Shown here: one piece after another, positions 7,097 to 16,334 of the stretch
Layout: each line of letters opens with the position of its first letter
Numbering within the stretch: position 1 is the stretch's first letter
Source of the DNA: Planctomycetes bacterium RBG_16_43_13
Lineage (GTDB): Bacteria > Planctomycetota > MHYJ01
Assembly: GCA_001828445.1 (NCBI GenBank)
Contig: MHYJ01000069.1
Coordinates: forward strand, 6,204-25,783
Direction: 5' to 3'
DNA: 19,580 nt
Notes under the pieces: model-generated
What the model saw: the letters and a program-made list of their open reading frames with translations, nothing else
What the model was told of the DNA's origin: nothing
Databases searched by the model: none
Translations under genes and position numbers: made by a program

Positions 7097-8554
7097 ATGA
7101 AAGTGCTGATGGCTTCTTCAGAGGTAGCACCATTTGCTAAGACAGGTGGTCTCGCAGATGTTGTTGGTGCATTGCCAAAGTATATCTACGAGAAAGGTAT
7201 AGATGTATCCGTAGTTCTTCCTCTCTACAAGAAGATAAAAGATAGCGATTTCCCGCTTAGACGATTAAGTAATACTTTGCGGGTATTTGTGGGTGAGCAA
7301 CCAATGGTTGGTAACATTTTTACATCAAATTTACCAAATTCTAATGTTACCGTTTATTTTGTAGAGATGGATTATTATTACAATAGAGACGCATTATATG
7401 GAACTGCCCTTGGTGATTACAGAGATAATTGTGAGCGTTTCACATTTTTCTGTAAAGTTGTTCTTGAACTTGTAAAAGAGTTAAAGCTGAAGTTTGATAT
7501 TATACATTGCCATGACTGGCAGAGTGCACTTATACCAATTTATATGAGAACATTATACAGTCAGTATTTTCAGGGCGTTAAGAGTGTCTTTACCGTACAC
7601 AATTTAGCATATCAGGGGTTATTCTGGCATTGGGATATGCCCCTTACTGGTTTAGATTGGCGATATTTTAATTGGAAGGAACTTGAATTCTACGGCAAAG
7701 TAAATTTTCTGAAAGGTGGATTGGTATTTGCGGATGCCATTACTACGGTTAGTAAAACCTATGCCAAGGAGATACAGACGGAGGAGTATGGCTGTGGATT
7801 AGAGGGTGTGTTAAGAGAAAGAAAGGACAATCTGTATGGAATAATAAATGGGATTGACTATAACGAGTGGAACCCTGAGATAGATAAGTTAATATCACAT
7901 AATTATAATGTGGATACGCTTGTTAATAAGGAAAAATGTAAGCTACATCTGCAAAAAAAGATTGGGCTTCCTGTAGATGCTAATATACCGCTCATAGGTA
8001 TAATTGGGCGGCTTGCTGAGCAAAAGGGAATAGATATCATTGTAGACATACTACCGCGCCTTCTTAATAATAATATTCAGGTTGTTATACTTGGGACTGG
8101 TGATATTCGTTATCACAATATGTTGGAAAATGTATGGAAAAGTTATAGTAATAAGCTTTCTTTGAATCTGACTTTTGACAATAGATTAGCCCATGAAATA
8201 GAGGCAGGCGCTGACATATTCCTTATGCCCTCACGCTTCGAGCCCTGCGGTTTGAATCAGCTTTATAGTTTAAGGTATGGAACAGTTCCTGTGGTTAGAA
8301 CTACTGGAGGCCTGGCAGATACAATAATAGATTATACAGATGAAACGTCTAATAATAGAACTGCTACTGGTTTTACTTTCAATAATTATAATGGTGAGGC
8401 ATTATACAATGCTATTGAAAGAGCATTAAAACTATATAAGGATAAGGTTAAATGGAGAGGGTTATTAAAAAATGGCATGAAGCAGGATTGGTCGTGGAGT
8501 AATAGTGCGCAGGAGTATGTAGAACTTTATAAACAGCTTGTTAAACCTTCCTAA
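7097..8554 (+). CDS. glgA: Glycogen synthase (GT5)
   Basis: A 485-residue protein of normal family length. It transfers glucose from an NDP-glucose donor, usually ADP-glucose in bacteria, to the non-reducing end of alpha-1,4-glucan. Visible motifs are KTGGL (15-19, donor binding), CHDWQSALIP, TVHNLAYQG, NGIDYNEWNP, IGRLAEQKG, the catalytic SRFEPCGLNQLY and TTGGLADT. No Shine-Dalgarno site precedes the ATG, where the upstream bases are TGTTTTT. It follows the GalT-like gene by 37 bases. No ADP-glucose pyrophosphorylase (glgC) is in the window, so the donor must come from elsewhere in the genome or from another route. Confidence 0.96.
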   Translation: MKVLMASSEVAPFAKTGGLADVVGALPKYIYEKGIDVSVVLPLYKKIKDSDFPLRRLSNTLRVFVGEQPMVGNIFTSNLPNSNVTVYFVEMDYYYNRDALYGTALGDYRDNCERFTFFCKVVLELVKELKLKFDIIHCHDWQSALIPIYMRTLYSQYFQGVKSVFTVHNLAYQGLFWHWDMPLTGLDWRYFNWKELEFYGKVNFLKGGLVFADAITTVSKTYAKEIQTEEYGCGLEGVLRERKDNLYGIINGIDYNEWNPEIDKLISHNYNVDTLVNKEKCKLHLQKKIGLPVDANIPLIGIIGRLAEQKGIDIIVDILPRLLNNNIQVVILGTGDIRYHNMLENVWKSYSNKLSLNLTFDNRLAHEIEAGADIFLMPSRFEPCGLNQLYSLRYGTVPVVRTTGGLADTIIDYTDETSNNRTATGFTFNNYNGEALYNAIERALKLYKDKVKWRGLLKNGMKQDWSWSNSAQEYVELYKQLVKPS

Positions 8555-8561
8555 ATTCAGG

Positions 8562-8579
8562 GATATGTTGTGTCATATC
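8562..8579. repeat. Short inverted repeat before the GT39-like gene
   Basis: GATATG and CATATC are perfect 6-base arms around TTGTGT in the 38-base gap between glgA and the membrane glycosyltransferase. It could be a small operator or a weak mRNA hairpin. No T-run follows, so it is not a standard terminator. Confidence 0.3.
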
Positions 8580-8592
8580 TAAACTAAAGTGT

Positions 8593-10257
8593 ATGAATGC
8601 TGATAACGGCTATCAGGACTATATATTATCCAAAAGAGACATCTTGCCAATAGTATCTCTAATACTATTGAGTTTAGTCGTAATATTCTTTGCTTTGGAT
8701 AGTACTACTATATGGAATACAGATGAGGCAAGATATGCTCGCGTATCTAAGGAAATGTTAGAAAGCGGTAATCTGATACAACCACAACTTTGGGGTAAGC
8801 CATATTACAATAAGCCGCCTCTTATGGATTGGTTAATAATACTTTCTACATTCTTGTTTGGTGGTTTTTCAGAATTTAGCGTGAGATTCCCATCAGCTGT
8901 ATTTGGGACCGCCTGTGTTATGGTAACATACCTATTAGGTAAGATATTTTTTAATAGATTATTAGCTTTCTTTGGTGCTGTAATATTACTAACCACGTTC
9001 GGGTTTAATACACCTGCGCGATTCTGTAAGGCAGATATGGTTATGGTATTCTTTATGACGTTATCGTTATATACGTTCGCATTATGGTATTTTAAGAAAG
9101 GTGCCTCTAAAGAGCATTTTAGCCCTTGGCTATTCTATGTACCACTTGGGTTAGCTGTTCTGGCAAAAGGACCACAGGCAATAGTTCTCTGCCCGTTAGT
9201 TATATTTATATTTTTATTACTTATGAGAGATTTATCATCTATAAAGAATATGCGGCCATTATTAAGTATACTTATTCTGTCTATTGTTATATTGCCCTGG
9301 TATGTAGCTGGCTTTATAGTTAGTGGTCAGGAATTTGTTAATGAGATAGGTAACTATTTTAAGCGCGAGAACTTTGATATGTTCGCTGGTGAAAAACCTA
9401 TACACTATCAACCATGGTATTATTATTTCGGGCAGTTTTCAGTTCAACAAATACCTTGGTTACTTTTTCTGCCTTCTGCGCTGTTTGCTATGTTCTATCT
9501 AAAGGCAAAAGAGAACAGGAGACGTTTTATCTTTCTATTAGTATGGTTTCTCTCAATATTTATCTTTTTCTCTATTGCCGGGGCCAAAAGGCATTACTAT
9601 CTTCTACCACTATACCCATCAGTATCACTCTTAGTAGCTTTATTCTTTGAGTGTTTCCCATTGGATAGGAAAACGGTTTTAAGCCGGTTATTTATGGCAC
9701 TTCCGTTTTTACTAATACTTATACCAAGTTTATTCTATATAATGTTCCCAGACATTATCAATAGTAGGTTAACTAAAAGTGTAAGACCATATACAGAGCT
9801 AATTTTTACAGTTGCTATTATCTTAGCCATATTATCTACAGGTCTCTTATCGTTGACTTTGATTGGCAGAATAAAAACCTCCTTTGTAATTGTGGTTACT
9901 ATTATGGTAATCCTTCACATAGTGTATGCCGGGTACTACGAACAGCGACTTACTGATAAGGAAGGGCCAGATGGTATAAGATTCTGTAGGAAGGTTGCTG
10001 AGATAATAAAGGGTGAAACCGTATATTTCTATAAATTTGATAAAACGTACTTTGCATATTATATTGACAAAACTACTCCACTTATTTCCCGTGATGATAT
10101 ATTAAACAATATATATGCTGGTAAAAAGATGTTCATAATGTTACCAGAAGGTCGTTACAATAATGATAACATTCTGAAAGATAACTTTAATGTTTTGTTG
10201 GATGAAAAACCATATACAGGTGGTAGTATCTTGCTCATAAAAAGTAGATATGACTAA
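8593..10257 (+). CDS. GT39/ArnT-like integral membrane glycosyltransferase
   Basis: A 554-residue polytopic membrane protein. After a first membrane segment (about 18-35) comes the loop motif WNTDEARYARVSKEM (D44-E45), the signature of the PMT/ArnT superfamily whose acidic pair is catalytic. The segment KPYYNKPPLMDW follows, then roughly ten further hydrophobic segments and a soluble C-terminal part from about residue 450. Such enzymes move a sugar from a polyprenyl-phosphate carrier onto lipid A, protein or another lipid on the outer face of the membrane. Acceptor and sugar cannot be told. It is unusual inside an alpha-glucan operon, yet its end overlaps the next GH57 start by eight bases, so the coupling looks real. 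Confidence 0.88.
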   Translation: MNADNGYQDYILSKRDILPIVSLILLSLVVIFFALDSTTIWNTDEARYARVSKEMLESGNLIQPQLWGKPYYNKPPLMDWLIILSTFLFGGFSEFSVRFPSAVFGTACVMVTYLLGKIFFNRLLAFFGAVILLTTFGFNTPARFCKADMVMVFFMTLSLYTFALWYFKKGASKEHFSPWLFYVPLGLAVLAKGPQAIVLCPLVIFIFLLLMRDLSSIKNMRPLLSILILSIVILPWYVAGFIVSGQEFVNEIGNYFKRENFDMFAGEKPIHYQPWYYYFGQFSVQQIPWLLFLPSALFAMFYLKAKENRRRFIFLLVWFLSIFIFFSIAGAKRHYYLLPLYPSVSLLVALFFECFPLDRKTVLSRLFMALPFLLILIPSLFYIMFPDIINSRLTKSVRPYTELIFTVAIILAILSTGLLSLTLIGRIKTSFVIVVTIMVILHIVYAGYYEQRLTDKEGPDGIRFCRKVAEIIKGETVYFYKFDKTYFAYYIDKTTPLISRDDILNNIYAGKKMFIMLPEGRYNNDNILKDNFNVLLDEKPYTGGSILLIKSRYD

Positions 10258-12361
10258 TACAGTAAATTTTGTTTTCTGTGTTCATAATCATCAGCCGGTT
10301 GATAATTTTGAGCATATATTTACTAAATCCTACGAAGATGCTTACAAGCCATTTATTGATGTGTTAGATAGATTCCCAGAGATAAAGTTTGTTGCTCATT
10401 ATAGTGGCTGTCTTCTGGAATGGTTACAGGAGAATAGGTTAGAGCTGTTTATAAAGCTTAGGAAACTTATAGATGCTGGTCGGCTTGAGCTACTTGGGGG
10501 TGGTTTTTATGAGCCAATATTTACTATGTTGTCTGAAGAGGATTTGGCTGGGCAGATTCAGTTTATGAACGAATATCTCAATAAGTATTTTTCAGTAGAA
10601 CCTAATGGTGCATGGATTCCAGAGCGTGTATGGGAGCAACAATTAGCGAGCAGATTAGCTGATTTAAGCGTTAATTATACAGTATTGGATGATTTTCACT
10701 TCAAGGCCACTGGTTTGTCAGACAGTAAAATAAGTAGCTATTTCGTTACTGAAGATAAAGGAAAACTCCTTACGTTGTTTCCTATAAAGGAGGACTTGAG
10801 ATATTCAATTCCATTTAAGGATCCACAGTGGACTATAGATTATTTAAAATCATATGCTACCCCTGATGGTAATAACGTAATAGTTTATGCAGACGATGGT
10901 GAAAAGTTTGGTATCTGGCCTAATACAAAGAAACATGTATATGAAGATGGTTGGTTAGAGAAATTCCTCGCACTCCTTACTGAAAACAGTGAATGTATTA
11001 AAACTATAACATTTGGTGAGGCGGTTAGTAAATTGAGGTCAGCAGGTAAGATATATCTACCCTCATATTCATATAGAGAGATGGGGGAGTGGGCTATGCT
11101 TTCAGAGGGTGAAGATGCTTTTGAGGGGTTACAAACGCACTTAAAGAATACATGTAGATTTGAATCATTTAAGCAGTTTCTACCGGGTGGCTTCTGGAGA
11201 AATTTTAAGGTCAAATATGTAGAGGCAGCTCTTATGTATGGTAGGATGATGACAGTTGGCAAGGTAGTTAATGCTATTGGTAAGAATACACAGTCATATA
11301 AAAGTGCTGTAACGGAGCTTTATAAAGCACAGTGCAATTGTGCTTATTGGCACGGTGTTTTTGGTGGTATATATCTTCCGCATTTGCGTAATTCCGTCTA
11401 TACGCACTTAATAAATGCAGAGAATATCGTAGAGCAAGAGAGTAGAAATGATACTTCTACACCAGCATATAAAGTGTTTGATATTTATTTTGATGGGAAT
11501 AAGGAAATAAGGTTATATAATGATAAACTAAACATATTCATTACACCAGATAATGGTGGGCATATATTTGAGCTTGATGTAAGAGATTTGGCATTGAATC
11601 TTACTGCCGCTATATCTCGACGAAAAGAGCCGTATCATGAGAAGTTAGCTAATATTTCACAGAGGAGCAATACTGTGGATACAATACATAATATTACTCA
11701 GGCTAAAGAAGAAGGGCTTGATAGAGTATTATGTTACGATAGGTATAAGAGAGAAACGTTGACAGATCACTTTTTTCAGCCGAATGTTTCTATTGATGAT
11801 GTTTCATCATCTTTGTATGAAGAACAGGGAGATTTTGTAGATGGTTCTTATACTGCAAATATAACGAAAAAGGGCAATATAGTGTCTGTTTTGATGAAAA
11901 GGAATGGTATAGTTAGGACTCCTCTACCTAATTCATTACATATAGAAAAGGATGTTACTATTAGAAATGGGTGTGAATTTTCGGTTTCGTATATGTTAAA
12001 AAATTCAGACGCTTCAACAATAGAAACCGTATTTGGTGTAGAGTTTGTTGTGTCTATGATTGCGCGCGAGAGTTATTACTATTACGGTGATAAAATACAA
12101 CTTGGTTCTGTTCTTGCAAAAGGGGACTTTGAGGTAGATAAAAATATATGGGTATGCGATAGTTGGCATAATATAAATATAGGATTGATATTCTCACGGC
12201 CAGCTAATGTATGGGTATTTCCTATTAACACAGTATCCCAATCGGAGGAAGGATTTGAGTCAATATATCAGGGGTCTGTAATTATACCACGGTGGAGTGT
12301 TATACTGGAACCTAAAGAGGTGGTAAATTTTATTATAACGCAAAAAATATCAAAATCTTAA
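10250..12361 (+). CDS. GH57 4-alpha-glucanotransferase/alpha-amylase-like enzyme
   Basis: A 703-residue protein resembling the Thermococcus litoralis 4-alpha-glucanotransferase type. It has HNHQP at 12-16, GAWIPERVWE with nucleophile E125, and VYADDGEKFGIWP with the acid/base Asp at 215/216. These are followed by the central helical region (DUF1925-like, about 290-400) and the C-terminal beta-sandwich domain (DUF1926-like, about 410-700). This branch breaks an alpha-1,4 bond and rejoins the piece to another glucan chain, or hydrolyses it. No signal peptide, so it acts in the cytoplasm. Its ATG overlaps the upstream gene's stop by eight bases and there is no Shine-Dalgarno site, so translation is probably coupled. 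Confidence 0.92.
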   Translation: MTNTVNFVFCVHNHQPVDNFEHIFTKSYEDAYKPFIDVLDRFPEIKFVAHYSGCLLEWLQENRLELFIKLRKLIDAGRLELLGGGFYEPIFTMLSEEDLAGQIQFMNEYLNKYFSVEPNGAWIPERVWEQQLASRLADLSVNYTVLDDFHFKATGLSDSKISSYFVTEDKGKLLTLFPIKEDLRYSIPFKDPQWTIDYLKSYATPDGNNVIVYADDGEKFGIWPNTKKHVYEDGWLEKFLALLTENSECIKTITFGEAVSKLRSAGKIYLPSYSYREMGEWAMLSEGEDAFEGLQTHLKNTCRFESFKQFLPGGFWRNFKVKYVEAALMYGRMMTVGKVVNAIGKNTQSYKSAVTELYKAQCNCAYWHGVFGGIYLPHLRNSVYTHLINAENIVEQESRNDTSTPAYKVFDIYFDGNKEIRLYNDKLNIFITPDNGGHIFELDVRDLALNLTAAISRRKEPYHEKLANISQRSNTVDTIHNITQAKEEGLDRVLCYDRYKRETLTDHFFQPNVSIDDVSSSLYEEQGDFVDGSYTANITKKGNIVSVLMKRNGIVRTPLPNSLHIEKDVTIRNGCEFSVSYMLKNSDASTIETVFGVEFVVSMIARESYYYYGDKIQLGSVLAKGDFEVDKNIWVCDSWHNINIGLIFSRPANVWVFPINTVSQSEEGFESIYQGSVIIPRWSVILEPKEVVNFIITQKISKS

Positions 12362-12362
12362 T

Positions 12363-12806
12363 ATGAGTTGTGCAGAAAGCTTTGGTAGTTGCCCAGAGCA
12401 ACATCATATTGTGGGAAGTCAGCCGTATCTCGATTATGGTGTTCCTGTTAATAAGTGTTATAGTGAAAACATAATACGCTTGTTAGTGCGTGACCCAGAA
12501 TTTATATTTGTTTATTGGGAAATAGGTGAAGAAACAACAAACCATATTTCATTAGCTATAAAGATAATAAACCTTAGTAGTGGTGTATCAGAACTTAGGG
12601 ATGTAAAAGATAGTATAGGCAGTTCTTATTTTTCTGTTATGTCGCAAACTACTTATGAAGCGGAAATTGGCATTCGTAAGGGGGGAATATTCATGCCGTT
12701 TGCAAAATCTAATAAAGTAACAACACCGAGAATAGGGACTTCAAAAGCATATGGTAGTGTTAGCTTATATAGCCATCTCAGTATTGCTACGGTAATAATT
12801 AAATGA
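12363..12806 (+). CDS. DUF4912 protein
   Basis: A 147-residue protein with the DUF4912 signature near residues 25-58: LDYGVP, then IIRLLVRDPEFIFVYWEIG. The rest is a small, probably beta-rich domain ending in VSLYSHLSIATVIIK. The biochemical role of the family is not established as far as I know. The phrase 'DPxxxFVYWE' and the genomic setting suggest a small sugar-binding or regulatory partner of glucan enzymes. It starts one base after the stop of one GH57 gene and overlaps the next by four bases (ATGA). This tight fit makes a joint function with the two GH57 enzymes likely, which is inference. Confidence 0.75.
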   Translation: MSCAESFGSCPEQHHIVGSQPYLDYGVPVNKCYSENIIRLLVRDPEFIFVYWEIGEETTNHISLAIKIINLSSGVSELRDVKDSIGSSYFSVMSQTTYEAEIGIRKGGIFMPFAKSNKVTTPRIGTSKAYGSVSLYSHLSIATVIIK

Positions 12807-14422
12807 ATAGCAGAGATTTAGCATTAACAAACGGCTATATAGCTATTGTCTTACATGCTCATTTGCCTTTCGTTAGGCATCCAGAGTATCCTGATTTTCT
12901 TGAGGAAGATTGGTTATTTGAGGCGATTACGGAGACATATATACCTCTCTTGATTACACTTAATAGCTTGATAAAAGATGGTATAGATTTTAGGATAACT
13001 ATCTCGATGTCTTCACCTCTTTGTGAGATGCTTTCTAACGCACTTCTAAAAGATAGGTATTCAGCGAAGCTTCAAGAGTTAATTAGATTAAGTGAATCTG
13101 AGTTAGAAAGACATAAGAATGATGACTTTTACGATGTAGCGAAGATGTATAATAGATTTTTTCACAACGTGTATGATGTATACGAGAACGATTTTAATCG
13201 AGATATAATATCTGCATTTAGAGGTCTTCAGGATGCTGGTAGAGTGGAGATAATAACATCATCTGCTACCCATGCAATCCTTCCATTTATTATTAGTAAA
13301 AGTGCTTTAAAAGCGCAAATAATTGTAGCTGTTTCTAATTATGAGAAATACTTTGGGAGAAAGCCGAAGGGAATATGGTTACCAGAATGTGGCTACTTTG
13401 AAGGTTTGGAAGAGCTGCTTGTAGAAAATGGTATCCAGTATTTTTTTATAGATGCACACGGTATACTAAACGCATCCCCGACGCCGTTATATCAAACATT
13501 TTCTCCTATTAGGACTCCAGCAGGGGTGGTGGCATTTGGCAGAGATATAGAAAGCTCCAAACAGGTATGGTCAGCAAAGGATGGATACCCTGGTGACTAT
13601 AATTACAGAGAGTTCTATAGGGATATAGGTTATGATGCAGATTATGATTATATAAAGCCATTTCTACATAGTGATGGTATACGGAGAAACGTTGGCATTA
13701 AGCACTTTAGAATTACTGGTAATGTGTCTCTTAACGAGAAACAGATATATAACCCAATCGCTGCTACAAATAGAGCATCAATGCACGCTTCTAATTTTAT
13801 TTTTAACAGACAGCACCAGTTGAAACATATTAGTTCAACGTTCAATATGCAAGATATGAAACCGATAGTTGTTGCGCCTTATGATGCAGAGCTTTTTGGA
13901 CACTGGTGGTTTGAAGGCCCTACATTTTTGGATTTCCTATTTCGTGAGCTTTCCTGCGGCCAGAATGAAGTAAGTACAATAACACCAAGTGAATATATAT
14001 CTAAATATGGTAATCTACCGATTTCAACACCATCCACATCCTCATGGGGCGATAAGGGCTATTTCGAGGTGTGGCTTAATAGTAAAAATGATTGGATATA
14101 TAGGCACCTTCATAGGGCGGAGGAGCGAATGATTACGCTTGCCAATACTTATAAATCTACCGATAATGACTCTCTAATTATAAGGGCTTTGAATCAATGT
14201 TCTCGGGAGTTGCTACTTTCCCAGTCGAGTGATTGGGCATTCATAATGACTACAGGCACTGCACCTGCCTATGCACATAAGAGATTTTCTGAGCACATAC
14301 ATAGGTTTACAAAGCTCTATGAGCAGATAATATCTAATAATATTGATGAGAAATTCTTGAGCGAGATAGAAAGTAAGGATACCATATTCCAAGAGATTGA
14401 TTATAGGGTGTTCTGTAGTTGA
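12803..14422 (+). CDS. GH57 1,4-alpha-glucan branching enzyme-like
   Basis: A 539-residue protein matching the GH57 branching-enzyme subfamily (the TK1436 / Thermus type, with DUF1957). The start region HAHLPFVRHPEYP (18-30) and EEDWLFEAI are characteristic. The nucleophile is E195 in GIWLPECGYFEGLEE, the acid/base is D361 in APYDAELFGHWWFEGP, and a helical C-terminal domain follows. It would create alpha-1,6 branches in the glucan made by GlgA and would replace GH13 GlgB. The start ATG overlaps the DUF4912 stop by four bases. Length is near the family norm of about 530-560. The ATP-grasp gene follows after 20 bases. Confidence 0.92.
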   Translation: MNSRDLALTNGYIAIVLHAHLPFVRHPEYPDFLEEDWLFEAITETYIPLLITLNSLIKDGIDFRITISMSSPLCEMLSNALLKDRYSAKLQELIRLSESELERHKNDDFYDVAKMYNRFFHNVYDVYENDFNRDIISAFRGLQDAGRVEIITSSATHAILPFIISKSALKAQIIVAVSNYEKYFGRKPKGIWLPECGYFEGLEELLVENGIQYFFIDAHGILNASPTPLYQTFSPIRTPAGVVAFGRDIESSKQVWSAKDGYPGDYNYREFYRDIGYDADYDYIKPFLHSDGIRRNVGIKHFRITGNVSLNEKQIYNPIAATNRASMHASNFIFNRQHQLKHISSTFNMQDMKPIVVAPYDAELFGHWWFEGPTFLDFLFRELSCGQNEVSTITPSEYISKYGNLPISTPSTSSWGDKGYFEVWLNSKNDWIYRHLHRAEERMITLANTYKSTDNDSLIIRALNQCSRELLLSQSSDWAFIMTTGTAPAYAHKRFSEHIHRFTKLYEQIISNNIDEKFLSEIESKDTIFQEIDYRVFCS

Positions 14423-14442
14423 CTTATAAGGTTTATCGCTTA

Positions 14443-15324
14443 ATGAATATACTAATACTATCTCGGAAAAGGCGGTTCTACTCCACAAGACGTCTTATTG
14501 AAGAGTGTAGAAAACTGAAGCATACACCTCTGGTTATTGACCCTCTTAAATGTATTCTATACATAAACCATAAAGCGTCTACTATACTTGCTAAGGGTAT
14601 TGAGTTAAGTAATATTGATGTAGTAGTTCCACGTATAGGAATGGTGGCTGTCTCGTATGCCATATCTGTAATAAGACAATTTGAGGTAATGGGTATACCA
14701 GTTGTGAATAGTAATGGGCCTATAGCACGCTCGAGGAATAAGCTTGGTTGCTTACAGCTCCTTGCACAAAATGGTATACCTGTTCCCGAAACACTTATAT
14801 CTCGTTATCCTCGGAATCTGAATAAACTTATTAGATTGATAGGTGGTACCCCTATAATAATGAAATTGTTAAAGGGCACACAAGGAACAGGTGTTATACT
14901 TTCTGAGAGTACACAGTCGGTCGAATCAGTTTTAGAGACCATCTGGTCGCTTGGCGAAGATATATTGCTTCAGCGTTTTATAAAGGAGTCAAAGGGAAGA
15001 GATATACGGGTGTTTATTATAGGTGATAGGGTTGCTGCTGCTATGCGACGATATGCCAAAGAGGGCGAATTCCGCTCCAATATACATAAGGGCGGCTACG
15101 GTGAACCACTTAAGCTAAGTAAGGAGTATGAAGCAATCGCTATAAAATCCGCCAAGATGATAGGTTTGGGGGTTGCTGGTGTGGATATGTTAGAATCTAA
15201 AGATGGTCCGCTCGTTATAGAAGTAAACTCATCACCTGGTTTCCAGGGTTTAGAAGAAGCTACAAAATTAAATATAGCAAAGATGATTGTAGAATATGCC
15301 GTAAAACTTGGGAGGATGAAATAG
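14443..15324 (+). CDS. rimK: RimK-like ATP-grasp amino acid ligase
   Basis: A 293-residue protein close in length to E. coli RimK (300). The N-terminal domain carries PRIGM and NSNGPIARSRNKLG. The ATP-grasp fold shows IIMKLLKGTQGTGVIL (138-153), an LQRFIKESKGRDIRVFIIGDR-like segment, and metal ligands D248, E260 and N262 (VIEVNSSPGFQG). RimK-type enzymes ligate glutamate or other amino acids to protein C-termini (ribosomal S6 in E. coli) or to small molecules. The ATG at 14443 gives the normal MNILILSRKR start; an in-frame TTG at 14419 would overlap the GH57 gene. The next gene starts on the last base of its stop codon, so the ligase and the deacylase are coupled. The substrate is unknown. 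Confidence 0.9.
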   Translation: MNILILSRKRRFYSTRRLIEECRKLKHTPLVIDPLKCILYINHKASTILAKGIELSNIDVVVPRIGMVAVSYAISVIRQFEVMGIPVVNSNGPIARSRNKLGCLQLLAQNGIPVPETLISRYPRNLNKLIRLIGGTPIIMKLLKGTQGTGVILSESTQSVESVLETIWSLGEDILLQRFIKESKGRDIRVFIIGDRVAAAMRRYAKEGEFRSNIHKGGYGEPLKLSKEYEAIAIKSAKMIGLGVAGVDMLESKDGPLVIEVNSSPGFQGLEEATKLNIAKMIVEYAVKLGRMK

Positions 15325-15326
15325 TG
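15310..15326 (+). promoter_or_regulatory. Ribosome binding site and GTG start of the deacylase
   Basis: GGGAGG at 15310-15315 lies eight bases before a GTG that overlaps the rimK TAG by one base. This is one of the strongest Shine-Dalgarno matches in the window and fixes the GTG as the start. The gene would otherwise have no near ATG. Confidence 0.7.
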
Positions 15327-16334
15327 CAGAGTAACGCTAATTTTGAGCTTGGCAGTATATTAGTAAAACCTGGAGAAAGTAAAGATATAAAGATAAAGGT
15401 AACAGAGTTATATATATCTACTCCTATCTTTATGCCAGTAACTGTTATTAATGGTAGATATACTGGTCCAACTATTTTCGTAACAGCAGCTATACATGGT
15501 GATGAGCTAAATGGTGTAGAGATAATTAGACAGATAAGGGCATACGTAGATCCACAAGAGTTATCAGGGCGACTTATACTTGTTCCTATATCTAATCCTA
15601 TTTCATTTATCAGTCAGTCCCGCGACCTGCCAGATAATCGTGACTTGAATAGGGCGTTTCCGGGTTCGAAGAATGGCTCAATGGCATCAATTCTTGCTAA
15701 TACGATTTTTGGGAAGATAGTAAAACGTTCTAACTACGGTATAGATCTTCATACTGCTCCACCCGGTAGAACCAATTTACCTCATATAAGGGCTGATATG
15801 TCAATCTCTGGTGTGAGATATATAGCTAAGGCATTTGGGTCAGAGATAATATTTGATATGCCTGGTGAAAGGACAATGCTTAGATATCAAGCATGCAAAG
15901 CAGGTATACCTACTATTGTCTATGAGGCAGGAGAGCCGCTTCGCTTCCAAGAGTATGCTATTAAGAAAGGGGTAGAAGGAATAAAAAACATATTAACAGG
16001 GCTTGATATGGTGGAGGATGGTAAATCACGATTAACTTGTCTTGTTTCGCTTGTTGTTACAGACCATAAATGGATAAGAGCTGAACATGGGGGTATACTT
16101 ATTCTAAAGGTGAAGCCAGGCGACATTGTGAAAAAGGGGGCAGAGATAGCAGTTAATACAAAGCCATTTGGCACGGAGGTCAATTCGCTATTTGCGCCAT
16201 TTACTGGTTTAGTTGTTGGTACTACTACATTGCCTATGGCTATACCAGGCTCAGCTATTTGTCATATTGTAAAGCTTGATAAAAAGCTCGGTGATATGAA
16301 GCGTATATCTCGAGTATTCAAGATAAACAAGTAA
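15324..16334 (+). CDS. AstE/AspA-like zinc deacylase (M14 family carboxypeptidase fold)
   Basis: A 336-residue protein of the succinylglutamate desuccinylase/aspartoacylase family. Zinc ligands H58 and E61 (AAIHGDE) and H143 (GIDLHTAP) are visible. Substrate-binding NRDLNRAFPG is at 105-114 and the general base E201 sits in VYEAGEP. A C-terminal barrel-like domain (about 235-325) follows, with GGILILKVKPGDIVKKGAEIA. The family hydrolyses amide bonds of N-acyl amino acids or removes C-terminal amino acids. Overlap with the RimK-like gene suggests it undoes or processes that ligase's product, as proposed for RimK-linked AstE homologs; this is inference. No arginine-degradation genes are nearby, so true AstE is unlikely. 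Confidence 0.9.
   Translation: MQSNANFELGSILVKPGESKDIKIKVTELYISTPIFMPVTVINGRYTGPTIFVTAAIHGDELNGVEIIRQIRAYVDPQELSGRLILVPISNPISFISQSRDLPDNRDLNRAFPGSKNGSMASILANTIFGKIVKRSNYGIDLHTAPPGRTNLPHIRADMSISGVRYIAKAFGSEIIFDMPGERTMLRYQACKAGIPTIVYEAGEPLRFQEYAIKKGVEGIKNILTGLDMVEDGKSRLTCLVSLVVTDHKWIRAEHGGILILKVKPGDIVKKGAEIAVNTKPFGTEVNSLFAPFTGLVVGTTTLPMAIPGSAICHIVKLDKKLGDMKRISRVFKINK

Noticed and set aside
10885..11262. Minus-strand 125-codon frame inside the second GH57 gene
   Set aside because: It is fully antisense to a GH57 gene with intact catalytic motifs and has no recognisable content.
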